Positions 5,626 through 9,158 of a DNA stretch of 9,158 nucleotides are shown here, one piece after another. The DNA comes from Leucothrix mucor. GTDB lineage: Bacteria; Pseudomonadota; Gammaproteobacteria; Thiotrichales; Thiotrichaceae. Below the pieces are notes generated by a model. The model had not been told where the DNA came from, searched no databases, and saw only the letters and a list, made by a program, of their open reading frames with translations. Location of the stretch: assembly GCA_011322515.1 (NCBI GenBank), contig DRMS01000042.1:1-9158 (forward strand), written 5' to 3'. How positions within the stretch are numbered: the first letter of the stretch is position 1; the number at the start of each line of letters is the position of its first letter. Made by a program: the position numbers and the translations under genes.

Positions 5626-7326
5626 ATGCCACAAACACATATCCTCGGAAAAGATGCAACGCTAGAAGATTCCATCGCTAGTATGCAACAAAAATTACAG
5701 GCACTTGATTACCATATTATAGAACAATCTTGGTTAAATCCTATTGCCAACGTCTGGTCAGTGCATATTCGTGACCGCGATTGTCCCCTGTTATTCACCA
5801 ATGGTAAAGGTGCATCTAAAAAAGCAGCCCTAGCGAGTGCCTTGGGTGAGTTCTTTGAACGCCTTGCCTGCAATTATTTTTGGGCAGATTATTATTTAGG
5901 CGAACAACGTAGTCAGGCTGATTTCGTTCACTATCCCAATGAAAAATGGTTTGCACTTGATAGCGATAAGATACCCCAAGGCTTATTAAGTTCCATGTTA
6001 TGGAATTTCTATAACGAAGAACAAGACCTCTCACCAGAGGCACTGATTGATATTAATTCCAGTCACCCCTCACGAGGCATCTGCGCGCTCCCTTATATTC
6101 GTCAACGTGATAAAAAAACACGTTATTTTCCCATCAATATCATTGGCAATTTATACGTCAGTAACGGCATGTCAGCGGGCAATACGATTGCAGAAGCACG
6201 CGTACAAGCCTTATCAGAGATTTTTGAACGCGCAATTAAATTTAAGATTATTGGTGAGGGTATCACACTACCTGATATTCCTGAGCAAGTATTGCAACGC
6301 TATCCATCCATTCAAGCAGGTATTAAAGAACTAGAGCAAGCAGGTTATTCCTTATTGATCAAAGATGCCTCTTTAGGTGGTCAATACCCTGTTAGTTGCG
6401 TCACCCTACTTAACCCTAAAGATCAAGGATGTTATGCCAGTTTCGGCGCTCATCCTAGTTTTGAGGTGGCGCTAGAACGTGCATTGACTGAGCTATTACA
6501 AGGTCGTGGTTTAAATGCTCTCGAAGGTTTTGCCGCACCAGGGTTTGATTTGGATGAAGTGGCTAGCTTGCAAAATCTTGAAACACATTTTATTGATTCC
6601 AGCGGTATTATTCATTGGGATTATCTAGCTGAATCTGCCGACTATGAATTTAATGATTGGGATTTTACAGGCTCTACAGAAGAAGAATTTGATTTCCTCT
6701 GCCAGCTTATCCACGAAGATAATCTAGATATTTATATTGCTGATTATGACCATTTAGGGGTTTATGCTTGCCGCATTATTGTTCCTAGCATGTCTGAAAT
6801 ATACCCTACTGATGATTTGCTATGGGCAAATAATAATGAAGGTATGGATTTGCGAGAGCGCATCCTCACGATTGACAATCAAAATCAGCTAGCACAGGCT
6901 GAATTATTAGATGATTTAAACAATAGAGATCTTGATGAGCAACAACCTGTTGCCGCACTAATTGGCTTGCCTGCGGATAAAGAAAGCATTTGGGAAGACC
7001 TTCGTATTGCAGAGCTAAAGACATTATTAGCCTTGAAAGTAGGTGATGATGATCAATCATTAGAAGGCTGTCAGTGGTTAATCTATTTTAAACAATTGAA
7101 TGCAGAACGCTTAATGACCTATCGTTGTGTGGATGCTTTATTACAATTTAAATTAAAGAATCAAGGGCATAGTCAACATAGAAATGCTGTTGCTAAGCTG
7201 TTTGGCGAGCAATATTTACAACAAGCTGAAGCGCTAATGCGGGGAGAAACCGTATTTTCATTGCGCAGTGAGTGGAATATGCAGCATCGCTTGATTGAAG
7301 GTTATAACAAACTTAGCAAGAAATAA
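5626..7326 (+). CDS. ycaO: YcaO, accessory factor for ribosomal protein S12 methylthiotransferase
   Basis: YcaO-domain ATPases use ATP to activate amide backbones; the E. coli protein is linked genetically to RimO-dependent beta-methylthiolation of S12. This 566-aa protein matches E. coli YcaO (586 aa) from the first residues (HILGKDATLEDSIA) onwards. Residues corresponding to the ATP/Mg site as I recall it are present: K9, S16, E75 and E78 (in ALGEFFERL), E190, E198, E201 and R202 (in EARVQALSEIFERAIK), and R285 (in ALERALTELLQGRG). Further conserved blocks are NIIGNLYVSNGMSAGNT, GGQYPV, FGAHPSFEVALER, LETHFIDSSG and YIADYDHLGVYACRIIVPS. The C-terminal third is the helical TPR-like domain of this subgroup; there is no PxPxP tail of the azoline-forming type and no peptide precursor nearby. 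So a toxin or RiPP cyclodehydratase role is unlikely. The gene appears to stand alone. Confidence 0.96.
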   Translation: MPQTHILGKDATLEDSIASMQQKLQALDYHIIEQSWLNPIANVWSVHIRDRDCPLLFTNGKGASKKAALASALGEFFERLACNYFWADYYLGEQRSQADFVHYPNEKWFALDSDKIPQGLLSSMLWNFYNEEQDLSPEALIDINSSHPSRGICALPYIRQRDKKTRYFPINIIGNLYVSNGMSAGNTIAEARVQALSEIFERAIKFKIIGEGITLPDIPEQVLQRYPSIQAGIKELEQAGYSLLIKDASLGGQYPVSCVTLLNPKDQGCYASFGAHPSFEVALERALTELLQGRGLNALEGFAAPGFDLDEVASLQNLETHFIDSSGIIHWDYLAESADYEFNDWDFTGSTEEEFDFLCQLIHEDNLDIYIADYDHLGVYACRIIVPSMSEIYPTDDLLWANNNEGMDLRERILTIDNQNQLAQAELLDDLNNRDLDEQQPVAALIGLPADKESIWEDLRIAELKTLLALKVGDDDQSLEGCQWLIYFKQLNAERLMTYRCVDALLQFKLKNQGHSQHRNAVAKLFGEQYLQQAEALMRGETVFSLRSEWNMQHRLIEGYNKLSKK

Positions 7327-7430
7327 CGGAGAGTATTTCAGAATTATTGACCCACTACCTACAAGAAATATAATTCGTCAAGTTTGTGATAGCAATGACA
7401 TAGATAATAGATAGATTGCCAAGAGTGGTT
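7327..7430. other. Spacer after ycaO with no gene
   Basis: The first part of the 398-bp gene-free stretch 7327-7724. No gene and no convincing terminator hairpin with a T-tract is seen directly after the ycaO stop. Confidence 0.5.
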
Positions 7431-7490
7431 AGGAAGTTCCAAGTAATGAATTTACCCATTTTGCCCCTGTTTGAACCCTATCAATCGTTG
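7431..7490. mobile_element. MITE-like palindromic element, truncated copy 3 (one end only)
   Basis: AGGAAGTTCCAAGTAATGAA at 7431 is nearly the same as both ends of copy 2. The stretch continues with TTACC, then TTTTGCCCCTGTTTGAA and TATCAATCGTTG, which corresponds to TTTTACCCCTGCTTGAA and TACCAATCGTTG on the minus strand of copy 2, with about 15 bp missing in between. Homology stops at CGTTG, just where the core hairpin would begin. Ten bases later a different inverted-repeat element starts, so this copy may have been broken by that insertion. Confidence 0.6.
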
Positions 7491-7500
7491 GGCTACCAAC

Positions 7501-7650
7501 TTTAAGGCGGGACAAGTAACGTCATAGCAAACAACCTGCACCCTTCGACAAGCTCAGGGAGCTAGCCCTTCGGTAGGCTCAGGACACCGCTTCCTGAGCT
7601 TGTCGAAGGGTGCGGGTGAATAGTAGAAACATGAACTGTCCCACCTTAAA
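7501..7650. mobile_element. 150-bp inverted-repeat element, second type
   Basis: TTTAAGGCGGGACA (7501-7514) and TGTCCCACCTTAAA (7637-7650) form terminal inverted repeats matching at 13 of 14 positions. The interior has no coding capacity and encloses the perfect 21-bp palindrome described separately. The whole segment can fold as one long cruciform or hairpin. No target duplication is evident. It lies in the gene-free stretch between ycaO and the rhodanese gene. Confidence 0.6.
7538..7613. repeat. REP-like palindrome with CCCTTCGACAAGCTCAGG arms
   Basis: Arms at 7538-7558 and 7593-7613 are perfect 21-bp inverted repeats, each containing CCCTTCGACAAGCTCAGG on one strand or the other. A third, degenerate copy, CCCTTCGGTAGGCTCAGG, sits in the loop at 7567-7584. 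I recall this motif as recurring in intergenic DNA of many unrelated bacteria, so it is probably a REP-type repeat. The GC-rich stem could also stall transcription from ycaO. Confidence 0.75.
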
Positions 7651-7724
7651 CCCTTTTAAAGTGTAATCTACTTTTTGGATATACTTGGATGCCTTATATA
7701 GCCTAAAAAGTGGTAGCTGAATGG

Positions 7725-8069
7725 CTAATTCCAATCTGTATTCGGTGCAACAATCTCAAGCCCAGCTTGATACCAGCTAAACAAGCCACCACGCAGATTG
7801 GTTGCTTTTATATTAGTATTCTGCGCTAAAAACATACAAGCTTGCGCAGAACGGTTGCCGCTACCACAATAGATAACAATTTCTTCATCTTCTGATAAGT
7901 CGAGGTATTTTGCGGGTAGTGTGTGCAAGGGAAGGAATTCGCCACCTTCGATAATACCACGGGCATATTCTGCTTGAGAGCGCACATCAATTAGGCGAAT
8001 TTTATTTTCCGTATCTTTATCTAGCATCTCTTTTAAGTTTGCAGCATCTGTTTCTTGAATTCCGAACAT
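7725..8069 (-). CDS. Single-domain rhodanese-like sulfurtransferase
   Basis: A 114-aa cytosolic protein that is a single rhodanese domain, the size of GlpE-type enzymes. Such enzymes move sulfane sulfur from a donor to a thiol acceptor through a cysteine persulfide. Seen in the sequence are the LIDVRSQAEYARGIIEGG block (26-43), the substrate loop IVIYCGSGNRSAQA with catalytic C68 and the loop CGSGNR, and the C-terminal LRGGLFSWYQAGLEI. All key residues are intact. No signal peptide. The ATG follows GGGGA with about 7 nt spacing. It has a near-consensus promoter 32 nt upstream of the start. No tusA, dsr or sox genes lie in the window, so the acceptor cannot be named. Its mRNA would run into the repeat elements at its 3' side. 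Confidence 0.93.
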   Translation of the reverse strand: MFGIQETDAANLKEMLDKDTENKIRLIDVRSQAEYARGIIEGGEFLPLHTLPAKYLDLSEDEEIVIYCGSGNRSAQACMFLAQNTNIKATNLRGGLFSWYQAGLEIVAPNTDWN

Positions 8070-8101
8070 AAATTTTCCCCATCTAAATTAGAGTTTGTTA
8101 A

Positions 8102-8180
8102 TAATCTAATATATGGGCAAAATTGATCATTGTCAACTACTAATAATTAGATAATCTTATTCTATATAAATTTATCTAAT
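8102..8180. repeat. Three copies of an ATTAGATWA motif around the rhodanese promoter
   Basis: ATTAGATAA (8146-8154) and TTATCTAAT (8172-8180) are perfect 9-bp inverted repeats 17 bp apart, upstream of the -35 box. A third copy with one change, TAATCTAAT (8102-8110), overlaps the -10 box. They could be operator sites. The upstream pair also lies just after the stop codon of the 8197-9158 gene and might form a weak AT-only hairpin there. Confidence 0.4.
8108..8136 (-). promoter_or_regulatory. Near-consensus sigma70 promoter of the rhodanese gene
   Basis: On the minus strand, TTGACA (8136-8131, 6/6) and TATATT (8113-8108, 5/6) are spaced by 17 bp. The start point should be near 8101, leaving a 32-nt leader with a GGGGA ribosome site. 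Confidence 0.75.
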
Positions 8181-8196
8181 GATGTTTTGAAAAAGT

Positions 8197-9158
8197 CTAG
8201 GAGGGATACCAAACTACCGCAATTTCATCCACCTCGATATCTGTGCGCCGTAGCTTAATGGCAAAGGTTTCAATTTCGATGCTATCAATATCGAACTTAT
8301 TTATTAAGTCATCAATTTTATCTTCAAGTTCATCAGTGAGTAATTCAATATCATCATTAATTTTTTCAACACGTTCTTGAGCGCGGCTTATATCTCCTCG
8401 CTCTTTTAATACACGGCTACCACGACGTAATACGCGCCCAACACTGGCGCTGGAAGTGCGTCCAAATAATGCACCTAATACCGCAATGCCAGTGGTGATC
8501 ATTGAGCCAGAGGCATCCGCCTGTTCTTTTTCAACGCGTTCTTTAGCGCGTGATAAGCGGTCTAATAGAACTTTTTCTTTACTGCCATAACGTTGTTGCA
8601 ACTTCTCAATTTCAATTTCTTTTCTATCGGCTAAAATATCATTCAAACGGACTTTAAAATCAGCCAGTGATTCATAAGGGGAGGATTCCATTTTAGGTGT
8701 TTTGGTGGTGCGATAGAGTTCCAGTTTATGCGCTTGGTATAACCAATTTTTTAGATCCTTAGTAGTATTGTTGAGGCTTTTATCGTTGGAAATAAATTCA
8801 GGCAATGCGGCATATTTTGCACCTTGCGGTGCTTGTGATACTAAATGATCCAAACATTCTTCTTGCTGATTTTGCTTTGCCTGATCCCAATCCAGATTAC
8901 GATTATCTGCCGTTAAAGGAAGTTTCAGGCAGTGTTGTTCTTGCACATCAATAGCACGAGTTTGATTAAAGAAATGCAGGGATATTTTAGCATTCAAACT
9001 GGCGTGATAGCGATGTTGCTCGCTTAAATCCAGTTCAAAATATTGCGCTATACTATTATCTAAAGCGGCGTAATTTTCATAACCATCATCCACGGCACGC
9101 ATTAATGTTTGCGGTTTATTGCTCGCTTGTGCTTCAAGTGCTTGCTTTTGCCCTGCCA
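8197..9158 (-). CDS. C-terminal part of a probable HerA/DUF87-type ATPase (cut by window edge)
   Basis: The frame stays open to the window end, so the Met at 9102 is probably internal; about 320 residues are visible. The tail resembles, as I recall it, the C-terminal region of large bacterial ATP-binding proteins annotated as HerA-like or DUF87 domain proteins. It has a beta-rich segment (HRYHASLNAKISLHFFN), then KLELYRTTKTPKMES, a first coiled coil (ADFKVRLNDILADRKEIEIEKLQQRY and onwards), a small hydrophobic hinge, GIAVLGALFGR, a second coiled coil (RAQERVEKINDDIELLTDELEDKI), and a final strand pair ending IAVVWYPS. No Walker motifs are in the visible part, so the ATPase call depends on recognising the tail. 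Its partners (for example a NurA-like nuclease) cannot be seen from here. Confidence 0.8.
   Translation of the reverse strand, partial: AGQKQALEAQASNKPQTLMRAVDDGYENYAALDNSIAQYFELDLSEQHRYHASLNAKISLHFFNQTRAIDVQEQHCLKLPLTADNRNLDWDQAKQNQQEECLDHLVSQAPQGAKYAALPEFISNDKSLNNTTKDLKNWLYQAHKLELYRTTKTPKMESSPYESLADFKVRLNDILADRKEIEIEKLQQRYGSKEKVLLDRLSRAKERVEKEQADASGSMITTGIAVLGALFGRTSSASVGRVLRRGSRVLKERGDISRAQERVEKINDDIELLTDELEDKIDDLINKFDIDSIEIETFAIKLRRTDIEVDEIAVVWYPS

Noticed and set aside
5626..7326. RiPP (thiazole/oxazole peptide) cyclodehydratase cluster
   Set aside because: The protein is full-length and of the E. coli YcaO type, with its helical C-terminal domain; there is no precursor peptide, dehydrogenase or transporter beside it.
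7670..7712. Terminator of the rhodanese gene (ACTTTTT...AAAAAGT arms)
   Set aside because: The stem is bulged and AT-only with a loop over 20 nt and no T-tract after it on the minus strand.
3300..7724. CRISPR array
   Set aside because: The repeats are few, long, inverted and widely spaced, with no regular short direct repeats and spacers and no cas genes.

Overview
The window looks like chromosomal DNA of an AT-rich gammaproteobacterium. The gene order yhbY <-> rlmE-ftsH is the one known from Escherichia coli and its relatives, and the FtsH, RlmE, YhbY and YcaO proteins are close to the E. coli versions as I remember them. A Gly/Asn-rich exported protein resembling sulfur-globule envelope proteins, together with a small single-domain rhodanese, hints at a sulfur oxidiser (Thiotrichales/Beggiatoa-type or similar). 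That placement is inference only.

Layout. 1-921 (-): 5' part of ftsH, cut by the window edge. 1016-1651 (-): rlmE, just upstream of ftsH in the same direction. 1706-2005 (+): yhbY, divergent from rlmE; the 54-bp spacer carries a TATAAT on each strand so close to each start codon that both mRNAs may be leaderless. 2046-2354 (-): a small DUF3144-like protein. 2577-3299 (-): a helical protein of unknown function. 3300-4084: gene-free, with two palindromic MITE-like elements and then a good sigma70 promoter. 4085-4633 (+): the exported low-complexity protein, followed by a textbook terminator. 4686-5225 (-): a membrane-anchored RskA-like domain protein. 5226-5625: gene-free, with a second copy of the palindromic element and a probable ycaO promoter. 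5626-7326 (+): ycaO. 7327-7724: gene-free, with a half copy of the palindromic element abutting a different inverted-repeat element that encloses a REP-like palindrome. 7725-8069 (-): rhodanese with a near-consensus promoter. 8197-9158 (-): C-terminal part of what looks like a HerA/DUF87-type ATPase, cut by the window edge.

How the genes relate. rlmE-ftsH-yhbY form a ribosome/quality-control cluster: 23S rRNA methylation, membrane proteolysis and a pre-50S binding protein. YcaO assists RimO in methylthiolation of ribosomal protein S12, so it is also ribosome-related. The remaining genes appear to be individually transcribed units separated by mobile or structured repeats. No single multigene defence or metabolic system is visible. 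The most unusual content is the intergenic repeat family (three copies), the exported low-complexity protein and the possible leaderless divergent pair.
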